Below are positions 23,169 to 34,989 of a stretch of 64,000 nt of DNA, piece by piece (the first letter of the stretch is position 1; each line of letters begins with the position of its first letter). The notes below the pieces were generated by a model. It did no database searches, had not been told where the DNA came from, and saw only the letters and a program-made list of their open reading frames with translations. The translations under genes were made by a program, and so were the position numbers. This DNA is from Sycobia sp. Sy_11 (taxonomy: Eukaryota; Arthropoda; Insecta; Hymenoptera; Epichrysomallidae), in contig JACCIC010000015.1 of NCBI GenBank assembly GCA_018907035.1, positions 4,879,501 to 4,943,500 on the forward strand, read 5' to 3'.

Positions 23169-23212
<44 letters not shown>
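23169..23212. repeat. (CT)n microsatellite
   Basis: About 22 CT units. Confidence 0.95.
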
Positions 23213-23214
<2 letters not shown>

Positions 23215-23217
<3 letters not shown>

Positions 23218-25195
23218 ATCTCAAAAAGATTGGGAAGGAACTGATTCTATTGGTTTAATTGATTATCTAATCTTAAGGATATCAAGCGTATGAAATTTGT
23301 ATTTACAAATACAGAATTGTCTATAGGAAATATTCTTAAACTATATATTAAGGCAGCGCTGCAGGTACAATATTAATAATTAGTACGTTTTAAATACGAA
23401 GATTGCAATTTTCACAGAAGGAAAATATACATAGTCGTACTTTTAAGTGTGTTTTCTAAATAATTGTGTCAATGTTCAGTGGAAGATGGAAATTAATTTT
23501 CTTTAGATTTCAAATGAGTTATTTTCTTTCAGTATCGTATAATTTGCATTACCACATGATGTGATCAAGTTCTACATTTTCAGGGCTGCATTTAATTTAG
23601 AATCGCCCGTAATGTTTATATGGGAGAGAAAAGCGCATATATTATCATAGTTTGATTTCATTTAATTCACCGTAACTACAAATATTCTGTTTAAACTTTT
23701 ATTTGCCTTTTTTTCTGTTCCATTGTTCATCTTGCTCTATCGCTTTTAATTATTGTATCATTACTTCTGTTTTAAACTTTTCATAAAAATAAGCCTATTT
23801 TCACATACTAGCCCCGGACAATTTGCTGCGAAGAGCCTTATGGCGTTTACTATGGACCGTCCGGTCGAATCCCAGTGTCGGTTATCGATGATCTTGCAGA
23901 TATCGAAAGACCGATTAGTGTAGGCAATTCTTTGCGCCAGGTTACCCTGAATTTTTTAGTGCTCACAAGCGGTGATGACTTGAACGTTAGGGCAGTACTG
24001 TAGAAGAAACTGTGGCGGAATGGGGCATCGGATAAAATGGGTTATATAAAATTTCTAATGATAATAATTGATTGGATGAGCGGAATTTTTTTATAATATG
24101 CAGTTATTTAGAAGATAAAAATTTGAAGAAAAAATAATGGTTAAGAACTGGGCCGGGAGTTGTGTGGTGTGAGGGAAATAACTAGACTGTTATTTTGTTT
24201 GCTTACTTGCATGTTTATTTTAATGCGCATCTGCTTATGTTTAATATATTTTTTTCCGTTCTTATTAGAAAGCTCTCCGAATACTGCCGCTCCAGTGCAG
24301 TTGCGCTCCTTTTATAACAATTCCACACCATTTCCCTTTTCGCTACCACTTGCCTTTCTGATGCTTATTGGCTCTTTGTCTGAATGCAAGTGCGAATTTT
24401 TACAGTTGGTGCGGAATATATATTATGATATTGTTACAAAAACTTCTTTTTTTCTATTAAAAATAATTTATTTTTACTATGATTGGTGTATATATTTCCT
24501 TATTCAAGCATTATTTTAACTGTTTAGCTGATTAGTAACCTTTCGTAAAACTTATGAAATCCATAAAACGTCTCTAAAAATTTTTATATCCATACAGCCC
24601 CAGATGCCTCTACGTATCTTCTGCTTGGCCGATTTTTGGACCAATTGCAAATCATCGAATTCGATGTTTTTGCCCAACGACAGTACGGATCCTCACACCC
24701 CTCCTCTATGGTGGGTGCTACGTCCTGTGAATCTTTTATGCACTCAGAGGGCATAGTAGGTATTTGTCATGCACATTCGATAACCCGTTTGAGAGACGAG
24801 GCCTCTCTTGTCCAAATCGGGCTTCCATGGGAGTGAATCCTGGAGCAATCCGATAGGTCAGCTCAAAGCCAGAGGCGGAAATACTTACTCGATTAAGCTG
24901 TTGTCAACGGTCCAGTGCATTGAAGGGATCAGAAATCTCGGCATTTAATCTTTCGAAAACCGAAAAGCCAGCATACTCACTCGTCCCATCTTCGATACAT
25001 TACCCATGATGAATCCATAATATGAGATACATTTTTTATGAGTTCATTTATGGGGTTTAGAGCAGCTCAAATCCCGGTTCTGTAAACGATAACAACCTTA
25101 TACTGAAAATGCCTAGAAGGTTAAAAATAATTTTATTCAAATTTGCAACATGATTCTGCATAGTGTTATTATAAACATAATGCATAGATGTACAT
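23215..25195. other. Spacer with two GC-richer unclassified blocks
   Basis: The blocks 23810-24010 and 24580-25080 have balanced base composition, unlike the surroundings. I find no long frame and no domain. They look like decayed mobile elements or retrocopies. Short frames at 24160-24519 and 24636-24836 are not supported as genes. Confidence 0.4.
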
Positions 25196-25239
25196 CATAT
25201 ATTAGGAGGCGAATTGACTTTCCGACCTTCACATTTACA

Positions 25240-26500
25240 TGGGGATTGTTTGCATAGTTTGCTCGCATGAGAAAAAAAGTTCATACTAAAATGTAGGAAA
25301 GAACTATTTCCCTTTTTTTTAAGCTATATTTGAGTTTCTTAGTTTACGAGTTTCCCCAGGACACTGAACAGTCGTTATAATGCCATCAAGTGTGTATAAG
25401 GTCTCCGCAGTAATGAGCAAAATGCCCCGATTAAAGACATGATGCGCAATCGTGTTGCCGTTTGGATACCTGCGACCATGCTCGTGACGAGGCCGACTGT
25501 CGTCCCTTTGTAAGTGAGCTTGACACCGGGGCTGAAGCGACGACCGTAGCAAGGGAGTGGGCGAGTTAGATTATAAAATCTTTCAAGACAGCGTCGGGTT
25601 CTTGACCGTTTGTGCGCGATTTTAGTTTTAGTTTAGCTCGAGCATTCTAGGCGCACATATCATTTGTTTTCCTGTGTGTATTTCTTATGTCAATCCGTTT
25701 TTCCGTGTGAGACTTTGTACACATACAAATTATAGAATATTGTAGATTTTGTTCGGCTGCGCGCGTATTTATCGTGTGTAGTGATCCAATTGTGCGTGCT
25801 TACGTGTTTTGACATTGTGTGCCCTTTGTAGATTGTATATTTGTTTGTAAATTATTGGTGTGATAGCTTAAGTTTGTGCGCGTTTACAAGGGTAATCAGC
25901 GGACTAGGCACGTTAAACGCTGTCTGATAGAGTACTTAAGCGCTTTGAGCGAACGTCGCTGCGACAATCCGCCGGCCGCGGGATTGTCCAGACGCACACA
26001 GAGCGAGGGCTTAACCCGTGTCCGAGACGTCGGAGCAACGTTGCGCGTCTTTGGATGTATCTCTTCCCGACTAGCGCCTTGCTGAATGAATATCGGCCGG
26101 CGCAGATCACCGTCGGTACAGAGGCCGACGATAGCTATGTATACCGTGTCACGATTGTAACGTAAGAGTCTACGTGATTGTAGGTTTGATCTGAGTTTTT
26201 AGTAAACATTATTATAGTGTTATTGTTTTTAAGTTAAGTATATTTAGCTATAGGTTTATTTGAACCATTTTTATATTTAATATTGTTAATTATTTATTAG
26301 TGTTTATAAATAACTAAATATAATCTTTACTTGAGAGCTTAACTCGGCTTTTCTTCTTACTCCCAAGGGTTTTTTAAGCCAAATCAAGTGTATCTATTAT
26401 TTTCGGCGAAATTAGTTTTCATTTTTTTTTACTCCTGCCTATTCATTTCCACCTTCCAGAGTTCACTCCTTGTACCGTACACGTCTAACAAAACAAGGAT
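25240..26500. other. Unclassified insertion within the mariner, GC-rich in part
   Basis: The segments 25480-25620 and 25900-26160 have balanced to high GC with many CpG. They carry no long reading frame. A solo LTR or other non-coding element is possible, but I see no clear TG...CA ends and no flanking duplication. Confidence 0.35.
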
Positions 26501-26655
26501 AGAAGTAGTACGACAAGTCAGATGTGTCGGATCTAGTACTTATTTTTTAGTTTTGTCATTTACCAATAAACTTCATAGAACAGACGCCATCATTTCTGTA
26601 AACATTATCATTTTTTATCAGTGAAAAATAAATCGTGTTAAATCGTTTTTTCGAC

Positions 26656-27043
26656 ATGTCCGTTTGCACTACTTTGATTTGAATAAAAATATAGCAGAAA
26701 CTTATCGACTGTTTCAAGAATGTTGTGACGAACAAACTCCATCGCTTACAACATGGAAAGAGTGGTTTCAGTGGTTTAGAAGTGGAAATATGATGTTAAT
26801 GACAAAGATCGTTCTGGACAACCAAATAAGTTTGAAGATAGTGAATTGCAAGCATTATTAGACGAAGTGGTGGAACCAAACAGGGTGTGCTATACTACGA
26901 ACTGTGAAAACGAAAGTATCGCCATATTGCCAGAAAGATGCGAAAGAGTAGTAGAAAATGACGGAAAATATTTTGATTCAGCTAACGTGTATCCGTTTTC
27001 CATTATAAATGCCGTTTTTTCGTTAAAAAAGTTCGGAAATTAA
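26656..27043 (+). pseudogene. Mariner transposase, internally deleted
   Basis: The start reads LHYFDLNKNIAETYRLFQEC, and then WFQWFRSGN, the first helix-turn-helix of mariner transposases. After a frameshift, the segment LQALLDE leads almost at once to LPERCERVVENDGKYFD, the normal carboxy terminus. The catalytic core with all three aspartates is gone (I estimate about 200 codons), so the protein is inactive. Confidence 0.82.
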
Positions 27044-27059
27044 GTTCGCCTCCTAATAT

Positions 27060-27262
27060 TAATTGATCCAATTTTTATTAATTATTATTAAACGTATCTA
27101 TTATATATTTTACTTATATTATGATTTAGCTTGTAATTATTTACATTCATTTTTACCAATTTGTTCGGAATATGGTGTGTGAGCGGGAAATGATAAGTTT
27201 TTTTAACAAGCTTTGTTAATTTAAATTACACAAAAAATATATTAGATTAAAAATGCAAAAAA
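27060..27262. other. Short AT-rich gap between two mariners
   Basis: About 200 bp of AT-rich DNA with no feature. Confidence 0.5.
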
Positions 27263-27264
27263 TA

Positions 27265-28548
27265 TTAGGAGTGTGAATAAGTCTTTCCCGTTTTTTGTAA
27301 GAGATGGCGCCACCAATACTGTGCGAGTATTCAATGGTTACATATGTCATAATCAAAGCTTATTCATATGTCAACAATTCCATACTAACACATTAGTTAA
27401 AATTTTTTCGCATCATAAATTTTTGATATCGTGAAAATGTCGAAATTTGAGCCGAGTCGACGTCATTTGCGGGAAGTTTCACTTTATTGGTTCAATTTGA
27501 AGAAATCTGCTGCCGAGACGCATCGATTGCTTCAGGAGGCTTATGGAGAAGGTTGTGTCGATGATTCAAGTGTTCGCGGATGGTTTCGACGCTTCAAAAG
27601 CGGTGATTTCGACGTGGAAGACAAGGAGCGTTCCGGGCGGCCGCAAATCTTTGAAGATCGAGAATTGGCGACTTTGCTTGATGAAGATTCTTGTCAAACG
27701 CAAGAAGAACTTGCTGAAGCATTGGGAGTTGACCGAACAACCATTTCCAAGCGTTTGAAAGCCATGGGAATGATCCAAAAGCAAGGAAATTGGGTGCTGT
27801 ACGAACTGAAGCTGAGAGACGTCGAACGGCGTTTTTTCACTTGCGAACAGCTGCTTCAGCGACATAAAAGAAAGGGTTTTCTGCATCGTATCGTGACTGG
27901 CGATGAAAAGTGGATACGTTACGATAATCCGAAGCGAAGAAAATCATGGGGACTACCCGGCCATGCATCATCATCGACGGCCAAGCCAAATATTCATGGC
28001 GCCAAGCTCATGATCTGATATGGTGGGACCAGCTAGGTGTGGTTTACTATGAGCTTCTGAAACCGAATGAAAGGATCACAGGCGAGGTCTATCGACGACA
28101 ATTGATGCGTTTGAGCCGCGCACTGCGAGAAAAACGGCCACAATACTCCGACAGGCACGACAAAGTTATTTTGCAACATGACAATGCTCGCCCACATGTT
28201 GCACCGCCGGTGAAAACATACTTAGAAACGCTCAAATGGGAAGTCCTACCCCACCCGCCGTATAGTCCAGACGTTGCTCCGTCTGATTACCATCTCTTCA
28301 GATCGATGACGCATGGCCTGGCTGATCAGCACTTCCATTCCTACGAGGAAGCCAAAAAATGGGTGGATGACTGGATAGAGGCCAAACCGGTCGAATTTTT
28401 TCGCAACGGGATTCGTATGTTGCCAGAAAGATGGGAAAAAGTTGTAGTTAGCGATGGCCAATACTTTCAATAATTCATTTGTAACCATTTTTTCACAATA
28501 AAGGCTCAAAATTTGAAAAAAACGGGAAAGACTTATTCACATACCTGA
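27265..28548 (+). mobile_element. Near-complete mariner (1284 bp)
   Basis: The terminal inverted repeats are TTAGGAGTGTGAATAAGTCT at the left and, reverse-complemented, TCAGGTATGTGAATAAGTCT at the right, continuing through TTCCCGTTTTTT. TA dinucleotides flank both ends (27263-27264 and 28549-28550). The length fits a full mariner. The transposase is interrupted by a single-base frameshift only, so this is the youngest-looking transposon in the window. By protein sequence it is closest to the Hsmar1/cecropia-like mariners. Confidence 0.93.
27437..28473 (+). pseudogene. Mariner transposase with one frameshift
   Basis: The cut-and-paste DD34D transposase would be about 345 aa. Residues 1-110 hold two helix-turn-helix units (KSAAETHRLLQEAYGEG with WFRRFKSGDFDVED, then LGVDRTTISKRLKAMG). 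The three catalytic aspartates are all present: VTGDEKW (Asp156), LQHDNARPH (Asp249) and VAPSDYHLF (Asp284), with 34 residues between the last two. The frame breaks near 28018, where one base is missing before WWDQLGVVYYELLKP. A stop follows in the first frame and the rest continues in the +1 frame to YFQ at 28473. ATG at 27437 (MSKFEP) is the natural start. Without the lost base it could not make a full protein. Confidence 0.92.
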
Positions 28549-28559
28549 TAGAATGTTAA

Positions 28560-29494
28560 TTTAAAATAACCGATATTATCGATACCGGTGTTGGTTGCGC
28601 GTTCTTTTTGCTCAGGCGTCCCAAACAAGAATGACACTGGCCCCCGCTGACCTGCTCGTCCCTTTCTTCCCATGAGGAGTAGACAATAGGCCTGGGGAGA
28701 GGGGTCAGTCCCTCTACCCAAACCTTAGCAGGCTGAGCGGTCACCTGCCGAGCATCGTGCACTCTCCACGGTTATCTGTGCCCTCGCATACCTCCCATAT
28801 TGCCGTGCCTAGCTGACAGGGTGCCACTCCTTTCAGCCATAGGGTGACCTCAGTACATAGGCGGGTCCGAACGTCTCGAGAAAAGTCCTGATCATTCTTT
28901 CGGAGACGCTATAGCCTCGGACACCAGTGAGACCTTTTTCGAGCGAAGGCTGCGATCTCGGTCCGATAGAACATTCTGCATTTTAAACGGCTTGCAGGCC
29001 TTTGCGAACCGTCATTCTCCTACATAAATATAAATCATTGGTCATCTACAATACCTCTGAACACTCTTACATATTTCACGCCGCTGCACACCGAAAAACC
29101 GGACATCGGATAATCTTTCACCCGATGGTGCAAGTAACACAGTAATGTCCTTTTTCGGTTTCCCTCGCATTATTCTTTTTTTTTTTTTGTCTACAACGTT
29201 CGTCGAAACAAACGTGATATATTATAACCATACTCGACCACTTGAGAATTTCGACATTTTCACCATCCTGGATAGACTGGGATATTCCGAGTTTTGGTTA
29301 AGCATTATGGGAGAAAGAATCTCTTTATATAGCTGGCCAACACGTGCTGGAGCCGCACTAGAGCGCGATTGTTTCAGTTCTATCCACGAACTTCTACCGT
29401 AACGACATAATGAGTCGGACTAAAAATTGTAGCGTACGTGTGGACCCATCTAGTCTTATTTACCTTTTTTGAGATATACGTACACAAAAATAAA
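28560..29494. other. Unclassified GC-rich block
   Basis: Positions 28590-29010 are GC-rich and lie between a mariner and a non-LTR element. An open frame at 29145-29402 (85 codons, hydrophobic start, LDRLGYSEFWLSIMGERISL) has no recognised domain and is probably chance or transposon-derived. I cannot assign the block to a family. Confidence 0.35.
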
Positions 29495-29519
29495 TACACA
29501 CACACACACACACACACAC
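29495..29519. repeat. (AC)n microsatellite at the 5' side of the Waldo-like element
   Basis: About 12 AC units directly before the start of the retrotransposon; probably its insertion target. Confidence 0.9.
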
Positions 29520-29666
29520 CAGTGTGGAGTTTTGTTGCTTTCTCCCATCTGGCGCCTCCCCAGGTTGCGGATAGGGGATGGCTCGCTACAATTTGTAGAG
29601 GGCACTGAGGAAATGAAAAAATACTTAATAGGGAGGGCCTGCCGAACTTAAGGCCAATTATGATTA

Positions 29667-30966
29667 ATGTTTGGTATAAACAAGGATATACCCCAGGGAA
29701 TAACTCCGGCAAGACCGGTCAATCTCCTCACCGATTCCGATAGAGTGCGAGCCTCTATGGTCGGTGGTAGCCCCTCGGATTCTGGGGAGGGCAAATCAAA
29801 CATCATCATAGACAGTACATTGAGTACTAAAGGAGATGTCATAATGGATCAAGAAATGACGGATCGAGAAATCTCCATCACGGGCAGAAACAATCATCTG
29901 GAGCGACTTGGTGAGAAGATCAGCCAACTGTTCGATTTTGTTAAAGATAGGCATAAAGCGCACAAGACCATTAAGGATCTTGCTCGTTCTATTAATGCCT
30001 CATACAAATGCATCAATATGGCAGAGGATGATCTGTTGCAGTATTATCGTCCCGGTACTCATGAAGTGGTGACTCAGACTACGCCGAGTCTACGCTCTGA
30101 TATCAAACGAAGCGCAGCCGAAGGGATGGATTCCACTTCTAAAACAGTAAGTCGCAAAAGGACGAAAGAACCATCACTGGGCTCAAGAAGACCACCAGAG
30201 TCGGTTGAAGTACCCACAGGAAAGTCTGAGGCCAAGGAAAATCAATGACAGACCATCAAGCGCAAGAAACCCAAAGGTAAAGATAAAGAATTACCTAGTG
30301 CACGCAGGCTTAATGGACGAAATAGACCTAATTCCATTTTGATTAAGGCCAATGAAGGAGTTACATACGCAGAGATACTGCGTCAAATAAAGAATGACCC
30401 GGAGTTATCTCATGTGAAGATTGAGGTTAACAGGATACGCAGAAATGCAAGCGGTGCCCTTGTACTTCAGTTAGAACGGACAGCCAAAGATGCACATGAG
30501 TTGGCTCGCATTGTTGAAACTAAGGTTGGCCATAGCGCATCCACTTCGGTCCTGACAAATCTTATTACTTTGGAGATTAAAGATATAGATGAGGTCACTA
30601 CAAAGGATGAAGTATTAGAGGCTCTGAAAACACACCTCGAACTAAAGGAGACTAACATGCTAATCGCTCGTTCCTTGTGGCAAGCTTATGGGGGTACTCA
30701 GACGGCGGTGGTGTCTGTACCATATAGCCTCGCAGCTGAGTTACTACGTGCAGGGCATATTCGAATCGGATGGGTCAGCTGCAGAGTTCGAAAAAAAAAC
30801 AGAAATAAAGCGCTACTTCAGGTGTTGGCAGACTGGCCATTTAGCGGCCGTGTGCTGGGGCCCTGACAGAACTAAACTTTGCAGGCACTGCGGTGGAAAA
30901 GACCATCTATCCAAGTTGTGTGTAAACGAGTCCTGCTGTTTACTCTGTAAATGTGAGATAAAATGA
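29667..30966 (+). pseudogene. ORF1 (gag-like) of the R1-clade element
   Basis: The frame from 29667 runs to an in-frame TGA at 30246, resumes in the same frame through about 30800, and then shifts at a run of nine A (about 30790). The amino half is charged and low in structure. The part near 30340-30780 (VTYAEILRQIKNDPEL, then RIRRNASGALVLQL) is the conserved gag domain of R1-type ORF1. The zinc knuckles follow: YFRCWQTGHLAAVC (its first Cys is now Tyr), CRHCGGKDHLSKLC (complete) and a short CCLLC. The protein would bind the element RNA and target chromatin or DNA. Confidence 0.82.
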
Positions 30967-31032
30967 GATTAACCATCCAGCATACAGCTATAAGTGCCCG
31001 ATCACTGTGGAGTTTTTAAACAGACATAAAAC

Positions 31033-33853
31033 ATGAGAATACTCCAACTGAATACCAACCATTGCGTAGCGGCTCATGATCTGCTGAAACAGATACATAA
31101 ATAAAGGAGCTAAGAATAGACATTGCTGTAATCTCCGAACCATATTGTGACAGGAACAGACCACAGCGCTGGATAAGTGACACAAGCAATAGAGCTGCCC
31201 TCTGGATTGGTCAAAATAGGCAGGTACTAAAGTAGTCGAGTCACCGGAGCGAATTGATATCCTCGGCTAAAATAGAAGAAATATACGTCTTTAGTGTACA
31301 TGCTCCTCCAAGCTTGACGGACAAGCAGTTTGAAATCCATGTAGCTAAATTAGTTGATGAAGCCATGGACAAGAAACCATTATTAATCGCTGGCGATTTT
31401 AACGCGTGGTCCACAGCCTGGGGAAGCGCTTCAACAAATAACAGAGGTAGTATGCTGCTTGATGGCCTTAATTCTCTCTAACTCCACGTGGTTAATAAGG
31501 GATTTGAATCCACTTTCATTAGGGGAGATAAACAACCAGTCATTGATGTAACATTCGCCAGTGATGACCTGATTCAGCGGATCCTTAATTGGAGAATAAG
31601 CGACCTTTACACCCACAGTGATCACAGGGCGATCTTGTACGAGATTGCAGAGAAGAAAGTAAAGAACAAGTGCAATGAGTGGATGCCCACACGGAAATGG
31701 AACATCAGATCGCTAGACTGTGAAGTGTTCGCCACTATAATATCAGAAGAACGTTTAGAATATGGTGCACCAGGCCATCTGGCAAATGCACTCATGAAGC
31801 ATATCTCTGAAGCATGCGATGCATCGATGACTAGGACTAAGAGCGGATTTAATCATCGTCAATCTGTCTACTGGTGGATAAATGAAATTGCAGAATTGCG
31901 CAAACAATGTCAGAATTGCGCACGTAGACTTGCCCAAAGAGCCCGCACCCGTCGTGATACGTTTAATAGTTTATTTAAAGAAGCACAAAGAGCTCTTGTC
32001 AAGGCCATTAAGGCAAGCAAGCGTCGATGCTGGCTTGAACTGTGTGCAGAGGCCAACAATGACTTATGGGGACGACCATACAAAACAGTCATGGCACGAT
32101 TGAGTAGGGCACCAATACAACCCACTAGCACGGTATTGATTGATAAGATTGTTTCCGCTCTCTTTCCCAATGACACCCATCAGACTGTACTGTGCACGCA
32201 ACACTCGGAGGATCTACCTCCTATAACAGAAATGGAGATACATAATGCTTATGCTAAGATTAGAGACAATGCTGCGCCTGGCCCTGATGGTATCCCTAAT
32301 GCTGCAGTTAAGTTGGCGATACAGAATAATCCATCTATATTTCTAAAAGTATATAATGCTTGTCTTCTTGAGGGTATTTTTCCTGATTGTTGGAAAACTC
32401 AAAGGTTAGTCCTGTTACCTAAGGGCAATAAGCCACTTGATGATCCGTCATCATACAGGCCATTGTGTATGCTCGATACGGTAGGTAAAATATTTGAAAA
32501 AATAATATGTAGCCGACTGGAAGCATTCACTGAAGGATTGCACGGCTTATCCTCACACCAATTTGGATTTTGGAAATCAAAATCAACAGTCGATGCTATT
32601 AAACTGGTAGTGTGTACCGCAACAAATGCAGTGGTAAGAGATGGAAAGGTGGCACTAAACAGTATTGTGCCATTGTCGCTCTAGATGTCAAGAATGCTTT
32701 TAATTCAGCGCGCGATGAGTTCGGAGTACCTGGTTATCTACAGAATGTCGTGGCCAGCTACTTTGAAAATAGGATAATATTATACCGAACGGATGAAGGC
32801 ATTGTATCGCATAAGGTTACTGCGGGAGTCCCCCAAGGCTCGGTTATGGGACCTATATTGTGGAATATTATGTATGATGGCGTGTTGAGGATTCCACAAC
32901 CGCCTGGTTCAATAACAGTAGGGTACGCCGACGATATCGCTCTAGTAGTGACGGCTAAGACCCTTGATGAACTCACTGAAAATGCCAATGAGGCAATCAG
33001 CAACATCAATAGATGGGTTAAGTCGGCTGGTCTACAATTAGCGGAGCATAAGACAGAAGTAGTTCTTGTAAGCAGTCGTAAGAAGGTAGATAGTATTACT
33101 CTTAAAGTTGGTAGCTGCCGCATTAGTTCTGCGCCATCTTTACGATACTTGGATGTACAGCTTGATGCCAGGTTAAACATCGGAGCACCTAAAGATATCT
33201 GTCGAAAAAGCACAACGAGTTTCAGCTACCTTGTGTCGGCTCATGCCTAACATTCGTGGCCCACGTCCACCCCAGAGGAAGCTATTAGCTTATTTTGTTA
33301 ATTCTGTCAGCATGTATGCAGCGTCAATCTGGCATCATGCATGTGGAAAAAAATCGTATTGTGAGCTGGCCATTGCGACCCAATGCCGCTCCTGTATACG
33401 TATTATTAGTGGTTACAGGACAGTACCCACCGACGTTGCTGAGGTACTTGCCGCAATTCTTCCTTTCGATTTAGCTGCAGATGAACTGGCTAGGCTGCAC
33501 AACATATACAAGGCCGCAGTGGATTCTGTACAAGGTACTAAAAACGTGGTTTCTAGTAGCTTAGGTTCTATTTCCACCGTTTTCACCTGGATAATAATGA
33601 TTTCTGCCCCATCTGTCCGACATTGCTTGAGGATGCCGAGCATATATTAGTGAGCTGCCCTCGTTTTAGAACACAACGTGAGCACTTGATGAACATCATC
33701 AATAAGCCAATAAGGCCAGAGAGCATCCTATCAATAATGCTGTAATCTTCTGAAAACTGGAAGGCAGTAGCCAGTTTCGCAAAAGAGGTGATGACCAAAC
33801 TTAGAAATGCCGATAGAATTAGGCGAACTGCGCAGGATGAACCAGATAGATGA
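31033..33853 (+). pseudogene. ORF2 (endonuclease, reverse transcriptase) of the R1-clade element
   Basis: The start is MRILQLNTNHCVAAHDLL. The endonuclease pieces are IAVISEPYCDRN, LLIAGDFNAWSTAWGS and LYTHSDHRAILYE, with the catalytic Asn/Asp and the SDH motif retained. The reverse transcriptase region (32230-33130) has APGPDGIPN, YRPLCMLDTVGKIFEKI, AGVPQGSVMGP and GYADDIALV; the YADD active site is at 32924-32935. After the thumb region, FCPICPTLL and EHILVSCPRF form the carboxy-terminal zinc-like motif. The frame is broken by at least six lesions: near 31095, near 31235, TAA at 31479, near 32640, near 33225 and near 33590. A stop codon also interrupts the tail at about 33742. Confidence 0.88.
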
Positions 33854-33966
33854 ACCGTATAGGCTAACTAACAGCCCCGCCGAAGTAATATTCCCGGATA
33901 GTTCCGACGGGATGCTGGTTTCGAGAGGCCACTAGTGCAGAGCTTGCTTTGCCTACGCCTAATAAA

Positions 33967-34000
33967 ACACACACACGCGCACGCACGCACGCACACACAT
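33967..34000. repeat. (AC)n/(GCAC)n microsatellite at the 3' side of the Waldo-like element
   Basis: AC and GCAC units immediately after AATAA at the element's end; pairs with the AC tract at 29495-29519. Confidence 0.85.
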
Positions 34001-34480
34001 ATACAATGAATTTTATTTTTTCTTAACGGTTTAACAACCAACCCCAACACAGTTGTTTGTGATGAAATGATTATGTTTGCTTAAATAAATCCTTGAATAA
34101 ATCAGTATATAGTTATAAGGATATATTACAGTTCTAGAAAAACTAATAAAAGAAAACGAATGAAGAACTGGAAAGTGTGTGATACTCGAAGAACTCTAAC
34201 ACTTCCAATCTCTTGAGCTAATCGAACTGTTGGAACATTTCAGTTCTTGATAGTTCAAGCTAATCTAATTGTCCGAGCTGTTCGAAGATTTCAGACGAGC
34301 TAACTGATAGAACTGTTATAATTCCAGTAGCAACATTATTAGAATACATATTTTTCATATGCTATTATAGGCCTAAGCGATGAAGAAAATAGCTTGCATT
34401 CGGCACATGCTAATGAAAACTTTTAAACATCTATTAATCTTTCCACATTATGTATCTTTCTACATTATTTACTAAGAAAA
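34001..34480. other. Spacer
   Basis: No gene seen. The stretch 34130-34330 contains several scattered near-repeats of GAACTGTT and AGTTCTTG. Confidence 0.35.
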
Positions 34481-34985
34481 ATTCTAAATTCTTTTTATTC
34501 GCATTTATGATTAAAAAATTTTCTTTATTTTAAATATTTACAAATTTTATTATTTACGATCAAAATAATATTTCAAAACGTGTACAGTGATTCTGGAAAT
34601 CGTATATTAAATAAAATATTTTCAGCTATTAATAATTTTACACTGTTTAGTGTTTACTTATAATTATTCTAAATTCTTTTTATTTGAATTATGATAGTTA
34701 AAATTTTATATAATGTAGATATTCATGAATGTTAAGATTTACGATCGAAATAATATTTTACCAAGTGTACAGTGATTCATAAAATAATGTATTAAATAAA
34801 ATTTTGTTGAGAGCTAATAATAATTTTACACTGATTGGTTTTTTATATATATTTTTTTTATAAAGATTTTAAATTGTTTTTATTCGCATTTATGGTATTG
34901 AAAATTTTATATATTTTATATATTTACAAATTTTATTCTTTACGATCATTATAATATTTTACCGCATGCATACAGTGAATCTACG
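34481..34985. repeat. Tandem repeat, ~185-200-bp unit, about 2.7 copies
   Basis: Units start at 34481, 34666 and 34866. Each runs ATTCTAAATTCTTTTTATT, then TTTACGATC-AAATAATATTT, then GTACAGTGATTC, and then TAATAATTTTACACTG. Copies differ by substitutions and indels. It resembles a short satellite array. Confidence 0.72.
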
Positions 34986-34989
34986 CGTG

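Larger units (their letters stand above)
25202..27056 (+). mobile_element. Mariner element carrying a ~1.25-kb insertion and a transposase deletion
   Basis: The left end (TTAGGAGGCGAATTGACTTT) and the reverse complement of the right end (TTAGGAGGCGAACTTAATTT) are inverted repeats. Both are flanked by TA (25200-25201 and 27057-27058). A transposase remnant lies only in the right part (26660-27045). Mariner 5' leaders are usually short, yet here the left TIR is about 1.45 kb from the transposase start, so about 1.25 kb of foreign, GC-richer DNA (roughly 25240-26500) was probably inserted. I could not find target duplications of that insertion. Confidence 0.72.
29520..33966 (+). mobile_element. 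R1-clade (Waldo-like) non-LTR retrotransposon
   Basis: A 4.4-kb element has a leader, ORF1 with gag-type zinc knuckles (about 29667-30966), ORF2 with endonuclease, reverse transcriptase and carboxy-terminal zinc-like motif (31033-33853), and about 110 bp of 3' sequence. It lies between (AC)n tracts at 29495-29519 and 33967-34000. R1-clade elements named Waldo are known to insert into ACAY repeats, so this placement supports that group. Both ORFs are broken by stops and frameshifts, so the copy is inactive. Confidence 0.85.

Noticed and set aside
23813..24005. Possible tRNA or SINE (GGTCGAATCCC, B-box-like)
   Set aside because: No convincing A box at the right spacing and no tRNA fold that I can draw.
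29469..29651. Frame with Thr-His repeats
   Set aside because: It reads the (AC)n microsatellite.
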